NCBI RefSeq assembly: GCF_004117875.1
Contig: NZ_RAHW01000010.1
Span: forward strand, 79,248 to 143,247
Source of the DNA: Geomonas oryzae
GTDB lineage: Bacteria > Desulfobacterota > Desulfuromonadia > Geobacterales > Geobacteraceae
DNA length: 64,000 nt
Reading direction: 5' to 3'
Shown here: positions 7,825 to 17,165 of the stretch, one piece after another
How the letters are laid out: every line of letters begins with the position of its first letter
How positions within the stretch are numbered: the first letter of the stretch is position 1
The notes under the pieces: generated by a model
The model's database searches: none
What the model was told of the DNA's origin: nothing
Seen by the model: the letters and a program-made list of their open reading frames with translations, nothing else
Program-made: the position numbers and the translations under genes

Positions 7825-8835
7825 CTAGACGCGGTAAAACTCCCGGTACCACTTGACGAAGCGCCCGATCCCCTCCTCGATGGAGGTGGCGGGCTTGAAA
7901 CCCACGTCCGCCATCAGGTCGTCCACGTCGGCGTAGGTCGCCGGCACGTCGCCCGGCTGGATGGGGAGGAGGTTCTTCTCCGCCTTTTTCCCGAGCGTTT
8001 CCTCAAGCACCTCGATGAACCGGAGCAGCTCCACCGGGGAGTTGTTGCCGATGTTGTAGATCTTGTACGGGGCGTAGCTCGTGCCCGGGTCCGGGGCGTC
8101 GCCGCTCCAGGCGGGATTCCCCTGCGGCACCTTGTCGCTCACCCGGATCACCCCCTCGACGATGTCGTCGACGAAGGTGAAGTCGCGGCGCATCTTGCCG
8201 TAGTTGAAGATGTCGATGGGACGCCCCTCGAGGATCGCCTTGGTGAAGAGAAAGAGCGCCATGTCCGGCCGTCCCCACGGTCCGTAGACGGTGAAGAAGC
8301 GCAACCCCGTGGTGGGGATGCCGTACAGGCTCGAATAGGTGTGGGCCATGAGCTCGTTCGCCTTCTTCGTGGCGGCGTAGAGGGAGACCGGGTGGTCGAC
8401 GTTGTGATGCACGGAGAACGGCATGGTGGTGTTGGCGCCGTAGACCGAGCTGGAGGAGGCGTAGACCAGGTGCTTCACGCCGTGGTGCCGGCACCCCTCG
8501 AGGATGTTGACGAACCCCTGGATGTTGCTGTCGATGTAGGCGTAGGGGTTGACGAGCGAGTAGCGCACCCCCGCCTGCGCCGCGAGGTTCACCACGACGT
8601 CGAAACGCTCCTCCTCGAACAGGCGGTGCAGCGGTTCCCGCTCCTCGAGCCCCATCTTCAGGAAGCGGAAGCCGTCGCGCTCCTTGAGCAGATCGAGCCT
8701 CCCGAGCTTCAGGTTCACGTCGTAGTAGTCGTTTAGGTTGTCGATCCCCACCACCTGATCGCCGCGTGCCAAAAGCCGCTGCGACAGGTGAAAGCCGATG
8801 AAACCGGCTGCGCCGGTAACCAGTATCTTCTTCAT
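7825..8835 (-). CDS. UDP-glucuronate 4-epimerase-type NAD-dependent epimerase
   Basis: A 336-residue extended SDR. It starts [17 protein letters not shown] (NAD-binding glycine motif), contains YASSSSVYG and the YAATKKANE catalytic YxxxK, and ends with the epimerase C-terminal fold. The [12 protein letters not shown] and [13 protein letters not shown] segments are characteristic of UDP-glucuronate 4-epimerases (LpsL/WbnF/Cap1J group). The likely reaction is interconversion of UDP-glucuronate and UDP-galacturonate for core or O-antigen sugars. The ATG at 8835 follows an AGGT-type site. It heads the nucleotide-sugar block and has its own promoter-like sequence upstream. Confidence 0.88.
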   Translation of the reverse strand: MKKILVTGAAGFIGFHLSQRLLARGDQVVGIDNLNDYYDVNLKLGRLDLLKERDGFRFLKMGLEEREPLHRLFEEERFDVVVNLAAQAGVRYSLVNPYAYIDSNIQGFVNILEGCRHHGVKHLVYASSSSVYGANTTMPFSVHHNVDHPVSLYAATKKANELMAHTYSSLYGIPTTGLRFFTVYGPWGRPDMALFLFTKAILEGRPIDIFNYGKMRRDFTFVDDIVEGVIRVSDKVPQGNPAWSGDAPDPGTSYAPYKIYNIGNNSPVELLRFIEVLEETLGKKAEKNLLPIQPGDVPATYADVDDLMADVGFKPATSIEEGIGRFVKWYREFYRV

Positions 8836-8914
8836 GTTTACCTCCCAATGGGTCCGGTGCAGCGGCGGGGGGCGCTGCCGCGGAAAGCCCTGGCCGCACC
8901 GGATACGGAAACGG

Positions 8915-8942
8915 ATTATATGCCACCTTAGCGGAGCACAAG
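8915..8942 (-). promoter_or_regulatory. Candidate sigma-70 promoter before the epimerase/CDP-sugar genes
   Basis: On the minus strand a perfect TATAAT (8920-8915) is preceded by CTTGTG (8942-8937) at a 16-nt spacing, about 80 nt before the epimerase start. It would drive the epimerase and perhaps the rfb genes behind it. The rest of the 118-nt gap (8836-8953) shows nothing else. Confidence 0.42.
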
Positions 8943-8953
8943 TAAATCTTTTT

Positions 8954-10108
8954 TTACGTTTTCCGCAACACCGTCCCTGACCTTTTCTCCAGAACCTCCC
9001 CGATCACCTCCAGGGTTTCCCTGCTGTTACGCTGCATGGTAAGGGGTGCCGCCGCTTCGGCGGCCGCCGCCCCCATCCTTTGGCGGCGCTGCGGGTCGGC
9101 GAACTGCACCACGGCCGCCGCGATCTCTCCCGCATCGAGAGGATCGCGCAACACGATCCCCTGCTCCCCGTCGCGAACCAGCTCCGCTACACCGTTGTAG
9201 CGCGAGGTGATTACGGGAAGCCCGCAGGCCATCGCCTCGAGCGTGGCGTTGCTGAAGGGGTCGTAGAGGGTCGGGAAGGCGAAGATGTCGCACCCCAGGT
9301 AGAAGCGCTCCACGTCGCGCACCGGCCCGGTGAACACCACCTTTTCCGCCACCCCGAGGCGCTGCGCCCGGCCCATAAGTGCCCCGGTGCGCCCTTTCCC
9401 CACGATGAAGAGCTTGAAGGGAACGGTGATTTTCGCCGCGGCCTCGATCAGGGCGGGTACCCCCTTGCGCTTGAAGCCGCTCCCCACGTAGAGGATGCGC
9501 AGCTCTTCCCCGAGCCCGTACGTTTCGGCTAACCGCGCCCGGTACTCCTCGCGCCTTTGCAGCGGGAAGTGGGCGGCATCAACCCCGTTGTACACCACCC
9601 TTATCTTATCCTCGGGGACTCCGTAGAGCTCCACGATCTCGCGCTTGCCCATCTCGGAGTTGGCGATCACCGCGCTGAGGGCGGGGTCGGTGTAGAGCCG
9701 TCGCTCCAGGGCCATGTAGGCGAGCTGGAAGGGGCTCAGGTAAGTGGCAAGCCGCGCGAGCCACCCCCGCCCCAGGTTCTTGCGCCTGAGCCAGATCCGG
9801 TGGCAGCCGTCGCCGGCGCGGTAGATGTCCTGCCTGAGCGTCCGCTCCAGGCTGAAGACCACGTCGAAGCGCTCGCTTTCGATGATGCGCTTGCATCCGA
9901 GCGAGAAGGTGAGCGACTTGAGCCACCCCGGCTTTCTGGCCGCGGAGACCGGGTGCAACCGGATCTTCTCCCCACCCTCCGCGTCCCAGCTCGACGCGAG
10001 GACGTGCACCTCGTGCCCCAGGGCGACAAGCTCCTCGATGAGCCGCACCATGTAGCGCTCCGCCCCCCCGAAGGGGGTGTATTTCTGACGGATCAGGGCG
10101 ACTTTCAC
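8954..10108 (-). CDS. GT4 glycosyltransferase (WaaG-like)
   Basis: A 384-residue GT-B enzyme of family 4. The N-terminus, [20 protein letters not shown], is typical of WaaG/RfaG-type core glucosyltransferases. The C-terminal nucleotide-sugar site is seen in the GSGFKRKG segment and in the E-x7-E region ([20 protein letters not shown]). It probably transfers a hexose to the LPS inner core on the cytoplasmic face of the inner membrane. Its ATG overlaps the stop of the preceding GT2 gene by 4 nt, which suggests coupled translation. Donor and acceptor cannot be fixed from sequence. Confidence 0.88.
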   Translation of the reverse strand: MKVALIRQKYTPFGGAERYMVRLIEELVALGHEVHVLASSWDAEGGEKIRLHPVSAARKPGWLKSLTFSLGCKRIIESERFDVVFSLERTLRQDIYRAGDGCHRIWLRRKNLGRGWLARLATYLSPFQLAYMALERRLYTDPALSAVIANSEMGKREIVELYGVPEDKIRVVYNGVDAAHFPLQRREEYRARLAETYGLGEELRILYVGSGFKRKGVPALIEAAAKITVPFKLFIVGKGRTGALMGRAQRLGVAEKVVFTGPVRDVERFYLGCDIFAFPTLYDPFSNATLEAMACGLPVITSRYNGVAELVRDGEQGIVLRDPLDAGEIAAAVVQFADPQRRQRMGAAAAEAAAPLTMQRNSRETLEVIGEVLEKRSGTVLRKT

Positions 10109-11088
10109 GGCATGCCCAGCCGGAAGGCGAGCTGCGGGAAGCGCTGCACCAGCCCCCGCTTGGTCAGGAGCGGAAGGCGGAAGGACTGCACCGAGCGTTC
10201 CACGTACTCGCGGTAGTTCGCCGCATCCCCCATCTCCCGGTAGGCCCCGGCAACCTTGAGCATGATCTTCGCCTTCCGCTTGCGGTAGGCCCGCAGGTGA
10301 TGCGCGGGGGCCGCCGTCGGGTTCTCCCCGATGAAGTCGTCCATGAGCCGGAAGTGGTTGTCGCGCTGGAAGCCGGGGGAGATGGCCCTGAGCGAGGCGG
10401 TTCCGGAGGCGCTGTGCTTTCTGTAATAGATGAGGTAGTCGGTGATCACGGCGAGCGGGAGGCCGTTTTTAAGGTAACGCAGCCACAGGTTCAGATCCTC
10501 CGGGCCGACGTACGCGTCGCTCCAGAGCCCGGCCCGCTCCAGCGCACCCCTCCTGGTCATGAAGCTGGAGCAGACGATGAAGTTCCCTTCCCTGAGGAAG
10601 ATGGGCAAAAAGGCGTCCATCCCCCCCCAGAGGTACCCGTCCCCCTGCTTCATGGCGCCCCCCGGCTTCAGGAAGCGCTGCTTGCAGCGGCGCGCCTGCT
10701 CCAGGTCGTCGCAGAAGTTCTTCGCCTTGCAGAAGACGGCGCCTACTTCCGCGTTCCCCTCGAGGATCTCCACCTCTTTTTGCACCAGCGCGGGGTGGTA
10801 CACGTCGTCGGCATGGTAGAAGGCGACGTACTCCCCCTTGGCCATGGCGAAAAGGGTGTTCAGGTTCCCTACGTACCCCAGGTTTTTCTCGTGCCGTACG
10901 TGGACTACCCGCGGGTCGCGTGCGCTGAAGCTGTCGACGATCTCGCCGGTGGCGTCGGTGGAGCAGTTGTTCCCCACCAGGATCTCGACGTTTCGGTAGC
11001 TCTGCGCGATCACCGATTCGAGGGTCTCTCCTATGAACGCCGCGCCGTTGTACGCGGGGATGCAGATGGAAACCAGCGGCTTTGTCAT
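10105..11088 (-). CDS. GT2 glycosyltransferase
   Basis: A 327-residue inverting GT-A enzyme. It has the opening VSICIPAYNGAAFIGETLES, the conserved NNCSTDATGEI region and the DxD-like FYHADDVYH. The frame is open for 36 codons upstream, but the ATG at 11088 has GGAGG at 4-5 nt and places the family motif at the very N-terminus. It is coupled to the GT4 gene downstream by a 4-nt overlap and lies close behind the sulfatase-fold gene. The likely role is outer-core or O-antigen sugar transfer; the substrate is unknown. Confidence 0.87.
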   Translation of the reverse strand: MTKPLVSICIPAYNGAAFIGETLESVIAQSYRNVEILVGNNCSTDATGEIVDSFSARDPRVVHVRHEKNLGYVGNLNTLFAMAKGEYVAFYHADDVYHPALVQKEVEILEGNAEVGAVFCKAKNFCDDLEQARRCKQRFLKPGGAMKQGDGYLWGGMDAFLPIFLREGNFIVCSSFMTRRGALERAGLWSDAYVGPEDLNLWLRYLKNGLPLAVITDYLIYYRKHSASGTASLRAISPGFQRDNHFRLMDDFIGENPTAAPAHHLRAYRKRKAKIMLKVAGAYREMGDAANYREYVERSVQSFRLPLLTKRGLVQRFPQLAFRLGMP

Positions 11089-11104
11089 AACTCCTCCTGA
11101 TGCC

Positions 11105-12988
11105 CTATCGGGCGAAGAACTTCCCCATGCCGCGCATGGCTTCCACGGATATTCCGGGACGCGGCGTCGCCCCCTTGATCGGGCGGTAGGCGGCATCGAG
11201 CACCTCGATATCGCCTGAGGGGTGGGTCACCGTGATGCGGTCGGGCTCGTTGACGCTGAAGGTGTCCCAGGAGCTGATCACGGTGAAAGGGCGCGCCCCG
11301 GCATCCAGCAGGGAGCGGCCGTTGCTGAAGGCCCCGGGTTCGCTCTGGCAGCCGAAGAGCTCCTTCATCAGCATGGGGGCCAGGTCCAGGTGAGTGGTGG
11401 CGTGGCTGTAGACGTGCGCCCCCTTGCCCGGCCACCGGATCACCATCGGGGTCCGCGTCTGGTACTTCGAGAAGTTGCCCCCGTGCCCCCAGTAGTTGAG
11501 CCTCAGGTCGTTGAACTCCTCACCGTGGTCCCCGGTGATCACCACCACGGTCTCTTCCATGAGCCCCTTTTTCTCCAGGGCCGCGAGCACCTCTCCCACC
11601 AGGGTGTCCGCGTAGTACACCGAGTTGCGGTACCTGTTGTAGAAGGGGCGCGGGTCGTACTCGTTGTTCAGCTTGAGGTAATCGACCTCTTTAAGCTCCG
11701 GCTGAAACGGTGCGACCCCGGGGGGGTGACCTGCCGTGTGCGGCGCGTCGTAAAAGAGAAAGCCGAAGAACGGGGCGTCCGCGGACTGGGCTCCGATGAA
11801 CTTGAGCATCTTGTCCGTGATGGCCCGGTCCTTCGTGACTGGGGAGTCCCCCTCGGTGTGCAGGTCGATCCTGCCGCGTATATCGGCGAAGACGGTGCGG
11901 TCGAATTCGGGGCTCACGAGCGGGGCGCTGGCGTAGATCCCCATCCGGTAGCCGCGGCGCAAAAGCTCCCGCATCAGCACGGGGCTCCGCTCCTCGGCGA
12001 GCACCGCGTGCCAGTAGGTGCCGTAGAGGCCGTAAAACAGGCCGAAGATCCCGAAGCGCGTCGCGTTGCCGGAGCTTAGGTGGTTGTCGAAGCGCCACGC
12101 TTTTTGCGACAGGCGCCAGATGTTGGGGGTCTCCTCGGCGGTCAGGTTGTCGAAGCGCCAGCTGTCGATGGCGATGACCAGGAGGTTCAGCCGTCGCGTC
12201 GGCTCCCGGAAGGAGAGCTGCTCCAGGGGATAGCGCAGGCCGCTGTGCCGGTCGGGCATGGCGAGCCCCCCCCCTTCCCGCTTGCCGGCAAGCCCGAGCT
12301 TTGCGAGCAGACGCTTCGCGGTGAGGGGCATGAAGGCGGGGAGGTAGCGCGCCTGGCTCGTGATGGAGGTGACGTAGTTGGCGTCGGCCCAGGCGTACAC
12401 GGCGTGGGTGGAGAGGATGAGGAGCGCCACGGCAAGGGCGACACCTCCCCCCACGCTGCGTCTTCTTTTCTCGACCCAGCGCCAGCAAACCCAGGCGATG
12501 GCACACTCGGCGAGTGCCGCGACCAGCACGGCGAGAGCCAGAAGGAACCAGAGCTTTCCGGTCATCGGGAGCACCTCACCGGCGGCGCCGCTGGCGAGCA
12601 GGTTCAACACCATCCCGTTCAGGTGAAAACGGTACTGGGCGAACACCAGGGTGTCGATGACGACGCCAAGCACCAGGGCAAGCTGCAGCGCGATGGAGAG
12701 CCCGGAAACCGCCCAGCGGCGCGGGTAGAGGGCGATCAAGAGCGCGCTTGCCGGGAACAGGTAAAAGGCCAGGGAGAAGAAATGCCCGAGGTAGGAGATG
12801 CCCAGAGTAGCGGTCGCGAGCGCCGTGTCCGGCGGCGGCATAAGCTTCAGGTACTGCACGGATATCAGCATGAGCACCACCGCGTTGGCCGCGGTGAACC
12901 ACGCCGTCCAGCGCAATAGGGTGCTGCGGGGACCGGTCCTTTTAAAGGTAACCGCCTTGTTGATCAACAGGAACCACTCCTTTGCCAC
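11105..12988 (-). CDS. YejM/PbgA-like inner-membrane protein with sulfatase-fold periplasmic domain
   Basis: A 627-residue protein. About five hydrophobic helices occupy the first ~215 residues, followed by a periplasmic alkaline-phosphatase/sulfatase-fold domain. Several stretches parallel E. coli YejM/PbgA (DUF3413): YAWADANYVTSIT at the membrane/periplasm boundary, and SSGNATRFGIFGLFYGL. The sulfatase-fold metal-site elements VIAIDSW and ITGDHGEEFND are present. YejM controls LpxC turnover and hence LPS level in enterobacteria. Alternatively the intact metal motifs could support a real phosphoethanolamine-type or sulfatase activity on LPS. The location between LPS glycosyltransferase genes fits either. 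No lpxC is in the window. Confidence 0.82.
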   Translation of the reverse strand: MAKEWFLLINKAVTFKRTGPRSTLLRWTAWFTAANAVVLMLISVQYLKLMPPPDTALATATLGISYLGHFFSLAFYLFPASALLIALYPRRWAVSGLSIALQLALVLGVVIDTLVFAQYRFHLNGMVLNLLASGAAGEVLPMTGKLWFLLALAVLVAALAECAIAWVCWRWVEKRRRSVGGGVALAVALLILSTHAVYAWADANYVTSITSQARYLPAFMPLTAKRLLAKLGLAGKREGGGLAMPDRHSGLRYPLEQLSFREPTRRLNLLVIAIDSWRFDNLTAEETPNIWRLSQKAWRFDNHLSSGNATRFGIFGLFYGLYGTYWHAVLAEERSPVLMRELLRRGYRMGIYASAPLVSPEFDRTVFADIRGRIDLHTEGDSPVTKDRAITDKMLKFIGAQSADAPFFGFLFYDAPHTAGHPPGVAPFQPELKEVDYLKLNNEYDPRPFYNRYRNSVYYADTLVGEVLAALEKKGLMEETVVVITGDHGEEFNDLRLNYWGHGGNFSKYQTRTPMVIRWPGKGAHVYSHATTHLDLAPMLMKELFGCQSEPGAFSNGRSLLDAGARPFTVISSWDTFSVNEPDRITVTHPSGDIEVLDAAYRPIKGATPRPGISVEAMRGMGKFFAR

Positions 12989-13052
12989 GACGCCGGCCGG
13001 CCGCGTCCTGCCGTGACCGCGCCGGGTCCGGCCTGCCGTGCCCTACAGGCGC

Positions 13053-14204
13053 TCACCGTCCCTTCTTCCTCGCGTCCAGAATCCGGTGGTAGAAATCCAG
13101 CGTCCTGCGCGCCATCATCTCTTCGGTGTACCCCTGGAGCACGAGGTTGCGCGCGGCGGTGCCGAGCGTTCTGCGCAGCGCCTCGTCGCGCAGCAGCGTC
13201 GCGATGGCCGTGGCGTAGGACGCCGGGTCGCCGCTTTGCGCGCGAAAGCCGGTTTTGCCGTCCAGGACCAGTTCGGCGAGCCCCCCCACCGGGGCAGCCA
13301 CCACGGGGAGCCCCATGGCCATCGACTGCGTGATTCCCTGCGGCACCCCTTCCAGCTCCGAGGTGAGCACCGCCACGTCCGAAATGGCGAGCAGCTCCGG
13401 GATGTCGCTGCGGTAGCCGGTCAGAATCACCTGGTGCTCGACGCCCGCCTCGCGGACCAGTCCCTCGATCGTGGCACGCCCCGCACCGTCGCCGACGAAC
13501 AGGTAGCGCGCCTGCGGGAACTCATCCTTCAGCAGTTGCGCCGCAGCCACCATGACGTCGTAGCGCTTCCCCCTTCTCAGCATGGCGATCATGGTGATCA
13601 CGGGGGCGTCCTCCGGTATCCCCAGCTCCTCCCTGAGCCCGGGGTTGACCGGTCGGCTCGGGTCGAAGCGCTCCAGGGAAACGCCGGTGGCGATGGAGAC
13701 TATCCGCTCCGGCGCCATGCCGTTGTCCTTGATCATCGCCTCCCGGACCGCTTCGCCCGTAGTGACGATGCCGTCGGGCATGCGGTAGACGAAATTGAAC
13801 GGGCTCTGCGAGATCGGGTTCGCCATGTGGCGGGTCCTGATCAACAGCTCGACCCCGGCCAGCTTGGCCGCCAGGCCTCCTGACCAGCTGTCCTTGCTGC
13901 TGTGCGTGCTCACGACGTTGATGCGGTGCTTTTTGATGGCGCGGTAGATCTTCCATACCGCGGCGGGGTCGAGGACCCTGCGCATCGGCACCTCTTCCAC
14001 CGGGATGCCGACGCGCTTCGCGTTCTCGAGCACCGCGCTCCCCGGCTGGCAGGCGATCACCACGTTGTGCCCCATCTCGCGCACCCTGAGGCACTCCTGG
14101 ATGACGCGCCTCTCCTGCCCGCCCCAGCCGTCCGGGGACCACTCGGTGTGGAGGATGTTGAAGGTGCGGCTTTTCTTTTCCTGCATGCTTGCTTTTTCTG
14201 TCAC
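13053..14204 (-). CDS. GT4 glycosyltransferase
   Basis: A 383-residue GT-B glycosyltransferase. The N-terminal acceptor domain has a glycine-rich loop (SPDGWGGQERRV). The C-terminal donor domain has IAMLRRGKRYDV and the E-x7-E-like SELEGVPQGITQSMAMGLPVV. It belongs to the LPS core block and probably adds a sugar in the cytoplasm. The start is GTG at 14204 with a weak ribosome site; an in-frame ATG at 14186 is an alternative, so the first six residues are uncertain. Confidence 0.86.
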   Translation of the reverse strand: MTEKASMQEKKSRTFNILHTEWSPDGWGGQERRVIQECLRVREMGHNVVIACQPGSAVLENAKRVGIPVEEVPMRRVLDPAAVWKIYRAIKKHRINVVSTHSSKDSWSGGLAAKLAGVELLIRTRHMANPISQSPFNFVYRMPDGIVTTGEAVREAMIKDNGMAPERIVSIATGVSLERFDPSRPVNPGLREELGIPEDAPVITMIAMLRRGKRYDVMVAAAQLLKDEFPQARYLFVGDGAGRATIEGLVREAGVEHQVILTGYRSDIPELLAISDVAVLTSELEGVPQGITQSMAMGLPVVAAPVGGLAELVLDGKTGFRAQSGDPASYATAIATLLRDEALRRTLGTAARNLVLQGYTEEMMARRTLDFYHRILDARKKGR

Positions 14205-14259
14205 TCTTTGAACCTGTATCCTTCCCGCGGCACCGTCGGCCGCGGCATCGCCCCCGGCC

Positions 14260-15021
14260 CTAGCCGCGACGAAGCTCCCTTTCCGCGCGGTTCAGCTCGA
14301 TCGCCTTGCCGTACTTGTAGAAGGTGTAATGGGCGTAAATGGTGCTCAGCACGAACCCCATCCCCCCTTCCAGGAAACCGAGCTTCAAAACGTACATCTT
14401 GAAGAAGGTGAAGAGGGGTTTGAAAAGAAGATGGAGAAGCCCGGGGCGCTTCCCCTTTTTGACCAGTTCCCGGGCCGCCAGGGTGGAATAGCGCTCCATC
14501 CGGGTGACGTAGTCGGAGAGACCGGAATAGGTTTTGTGCACCAGGTTCCCGTCGAGCTCCCCCACCTTCCCCCGGCACTCCAGCGCCTCGTGGACCTCTT
14601 TCTCGCTGAAGGTGCATTCCCTGCGGTCGTAGAGCCGCTTGTTGAAATCGGGGTACCAGCCGCAACGCCTGATCCAGCGGTCGCCGAAGTAGTTCTCGCG
14701 CGCCACCCGGTAGCAGGGAGCCCCCCCCTCGGAAACCTTCAGGATCGACTCCTTGAGCCGGGGCGAGACCCGCTCGTCCGCGTCGATGTTGAAGATCCAG
14801 TCGTTTTGCGCAAGCTCCGCCGCGGCGTTTTTCTGCCTGCCGAAGCCGGGCCATGCCCGGTACTCGAAGCGGACCTTCGGGTTTTCGCGGCAGATCGCCT
14901 CGGTGCGGTCGGTGCTCCCGGAGTCGACCACCACGATCTCGTCGGCAAAGTCGAGGCTCTTCAAACAGTCGCCGATGAACTTCTCTTCGTTCAGGGTGAT
15001 GATGGTGGCGCTTATCTTCAT
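14260..15021 (-). CDS. GT2 LPS core glycosyltransferase (WaaE/KdtX-like)
   Basis: A 253-residue GT-A enzyme opening MKISATIITLNEEKFIGDCL. The nucleotide-binding block IVVVDSGSTDRTEAIC is followed by the DxD motif NIDADERVSP, typical of the WaaE/KdtX beta-glucosyltransferase group. The ATG at 15021 overlaps the stop of the upstream heptosyltransferase gene by 4 nt. An upstream open frame of 28 codons was discarded because it lies inside that gene. A C-terminal hydrophobic stretch (LLHLLFKPLFTFFKMYVL) suggests membrane association. Confidence 0.9.
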   Translation of the reverse strand: MKISATIITLNEEKFIGDCLKSLDFADEIVVVDSGSTDRTEAICRENPKVRFEYRAWPGFGRQKNAAAELAQNDWIFNIDADERVSPRLKESILKVSEGGAPCYRVARENYFGDRWIRRCGWYPDFNKRLYDRRECTFSEKEVHEALECRGKVGELDGNLVHKTYSGLSDYVTRMERYSTLAARELVKKGKRPGLLHLLFKPLFTFFKMYVLKLGFLEGGMGFVLSTIYAHYTFYKYGKAIELNRAERELRRG

Positions 15022-16067
15022 GAATGATCCGTCAACAGTTTCTCGACGCAGGCGAGCACCGCCTCCGCCTTGATGGTTTCGCGGCAGGCGAGGTCTTTGT
15101 CGCATTGTTTGCGCAGGCAGCGGGCGCAGTGCATGGGGGACTGGATGACGGCGTGCTGCTCTCCGCGCGGGCCGACGCTGCGGGCATCGGTGGAGCGGTA
15201 GAGGGAGACCGTTGGGGTGCCGAGTGCGGCCGCCAGGTGCAGCGGTCCGGAGTCGACCCCCACCACGAGGTCCGCCTTTTTCATCACCGCCGCGAGCCCC
15301 TTCAGACGGTACGCCTCGAGCACGCGTGCACCGCGCCCGATACCCGCGGCGATGCGGGTCACCGTCCCTTTCTCACCGGCGTCTCCCCAGGGAAGCAGCA
15401 TGGTCGCATCCGGGAAACGCTCCAAAAGCGCGGCGCCCAGGGCGATCCACCCCGCCTCGCTCCAGAGCTTGGTCGGCAGCGCGCTGCCGCACTGGAAGAG
15501 GAAGACGAGCCCGTCGGAAAGGGTCGCAAAGAGCGCCGCCGCATCGGCGTCGTCGTCGGGAGAGACGCCGACCGTGGCGCAAAGCGGCATCTGCCTGAAA
15601 TCCTTGCCGAAGGGGATGCTCACCAGGCGCAGGTACTTGTCGGCCAGGTGCTGGTCCTGGCGCCGCATCGGGATCCGGCGCGTGGTGAAATAGACGTTCA
15701 CCCCCTCCTTCAGATCCTCCTTCTCGAAACCGATGCGGTTCGGGCAGCCGGTCAGCTTGCAGATGAGGCCGCTTTTCAGGTCCCCCTGCAGGTCGAAGAC
15801 GATGTCGTACTCGCGCTCGCCGAGCGCACCCTTGAGCGCCGCCACCTCGTTTCGGGTCGAGGCGGCGAACAGCTGCCGGCGCCAGGCGTCGGGGCGGACC
15901 GTGTGCAGCAGGCTCAGGTCCGGATGTCCTTCCAGCACCTGCCGCAGCGACTCGTCGACCACCCAGTCGATCTCGATGCCGGGCGACGCCTTTTTCAGGT
16001 AGTCGAGCACCGAGAGTGCGATGGCCAGCTCGCCCAGGGGCGAGGTCTTGATGATTAGTACGCGCAT
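15018..16067 (-). CDS. GT9 heptosyltransferase (WaaC-like)
   Basis: A 349-residue GT-B family 9 enzyme. It starts MRVLIIKTSPLGELAIALSV and carries the sugar-donor block ADLVVGVDSGPLHLAAALGTPTVSLY, as in LPS heptosyltransferase I. The start was set at 16067 (AAGG at about 6 nt) because this puts the Rossmann strand at the N-terminus; a start six codons upstream is open. It ends in a cysteine-rich tail (CARCLRKQCDKDLAC). It transfers L-glycero-D-manno-heptose from ADP-heptose to Kdo. The assignment to the first heptose is inferred from similarity and position next to lpxK. Confidence 0.88.
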   Translation of the reverse strand: MRVLIIKTSPLGELAIALSVLDYLKKASPGIEIDWVVDESLRQVLEGHPDLSLLHTVRPDAWRRQLFAASTRNEVAALKGALGEREYDIVFDLQGDLKSGLICKLTGCPNRIGFEKEDLKEGVNVYFTTRRIPMRRQDQHLADKYLRLVSIPFGKDFRQMPLCATVGVSPDDDADAAALFATLSDGLVFLFQCGSALPTKLWSEAGWIALGAALLERFPDATMLLPWGDAGEKGTVTRIAAGIGRGARVLEAYRLKGLAAVMKKADLVVGVDSGPLHLAAALGTPTVSLYRSTDARSVGPRGEQHAVIQSPMHCARCLRKQCDKDLACRETIKAEAVLACVEKLLTDHS

Positions 16068-16088
16068 AGAGCCTTCTGCGAGCAAGGG

Positions 16089-17165
16089 TTATCGAAACAG
16101 CTTGTCCAGCTTATCCAGAAGTAGGCCGCTCTCCTCGAAGTCGATCTCGAGCAGCGTCACGAAACAGTTGCCGAGCCTCTCCCGGTACGGCGCGAGCTTC
16201 ACGGCATCCTTCTCGGTGGTGATGAGAACGGTGCTGCGCGAGGCGTCCCGCAGCCGGCAGATGGCGGCGATCTCGTCCTCGCCGTAGCTTGCGTGGTCCG
16301 GAAAGGCCAGGGTCGCGGTGAGCCTCACCCCGCCCGCCTCCAAAAGGTCGAAGAAACCGGCGGGGTCGGCGATGCCGGAAAAGGCGGTCACCCGCGCCCC
16401 AGCGGCGCTGTCGAGACCGACGCGGTCGCCCCCGCCGAGCGGTACCAGGCCGGTGAGCCGGTGGCTGCTGCGGCAGGCGGGCTTTCCCGCGACCGGCTCG
16501 GGTGCGAGCCCCGGGGCGCAGCGGGTATAGACGATGAGATCGGCACGCTGCACCGCTTTTGCAGGCTCCCTCAGAAAGCCCGCGGGAAGGGTCCGGCCGC
16601 CTGCAAACGGACGCTTTGCGTCAAGGAGCAGGATGTCGAGATCGCGCTTCAAGCGCAGGTGCTGGAACCCGTCGTCCAGGATGAAGACGTCCGGCTGCAA
16701 TTCGTTCAGTGCGAAGAGCCCGGCGCGGTAGCGGTTCGCTCCGATGACGGTCATGAGTCCCGGGACCTTCTGCGCCAAGAGGTACGGCTCATCCCCGGAT
16801 GCTTCGGGGGGAATAAGCATGTTCTTGCCGTCGCAGACGATGCGGAGCTCCCCTTCGGCGGAACCGCCGTACCCGCGGGAAAGAACGGCGACCCGCTTGC
16901 CGCGCTCGATGAGGTGCCGCGCAAGCCATGCGACCACCGGCGTCTTGCCGGTGCCGCCGAGAGCGATGTTCCCGACCGAGATGACCGGGACCGGGAGGCG
17001 GTGCGACGGCAGCAGGCCGATCCGGTAGGCAGCCGCCCTGAGGCTCAGCACCCCCGCGTAGGGTATGGCCAGAGCCCGCAGCAGCGCGAGGAGGAGCCGG
17101 TCCCGCACCCCCTCACGCTTTCCTTCCACGAGATCGCGGTAGTAGTGCTCCGAGGGAAGCTTCAC
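16089..17165 (-). CDS. lpxK: Tetraacyldisaccharide 4'-kinase
   Basis: A 358-residue inner-membrane kinase that phosphorylates the 4' position of the lipid A precursor. A hydrophobic N-terminal helix ([18 protein letters not shown]) is followed by the Walker A-type [23 protein letters not shown] and [14 protein letters not shown], all diagnostic of LpxK. The start is GTG at 17165. It overlaps the stop of waaF by 4 nt, with AAGGGGGG just upstream. Confidence 0.95.
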   Translation of the reverse strand: MKLPSEHYYRDLVEGKREGVRDRLLLALLRALAIPYAGVLSLRAAAYRIGLLPSHRLPVPVISVGNIALGGTGKTPVVAWLARHLIERGKRVAVLSRGYGGSAEGELRIVCDGKNMLIPPEASGDEPYLLAQKVPGLMTVIGANRYRAGLFALNELQPDVFILDDGFQHLRLKRDLDILLLDAKRPFAGGRTLPAGFLREPAKAVQRADLIVYTRCAPGLAPEPVAGKPACRSSHRLTGLVPLGGGDRVGLDSAAGARVTAFSGIADPAGFFDLLEAGGVRLTATLAFPDHASYGEDEIAAICRLRDASRSTVLITTEKDAVKLAPYRERLGNCFVTLLEIDFEESGLLLDKLDKLFR

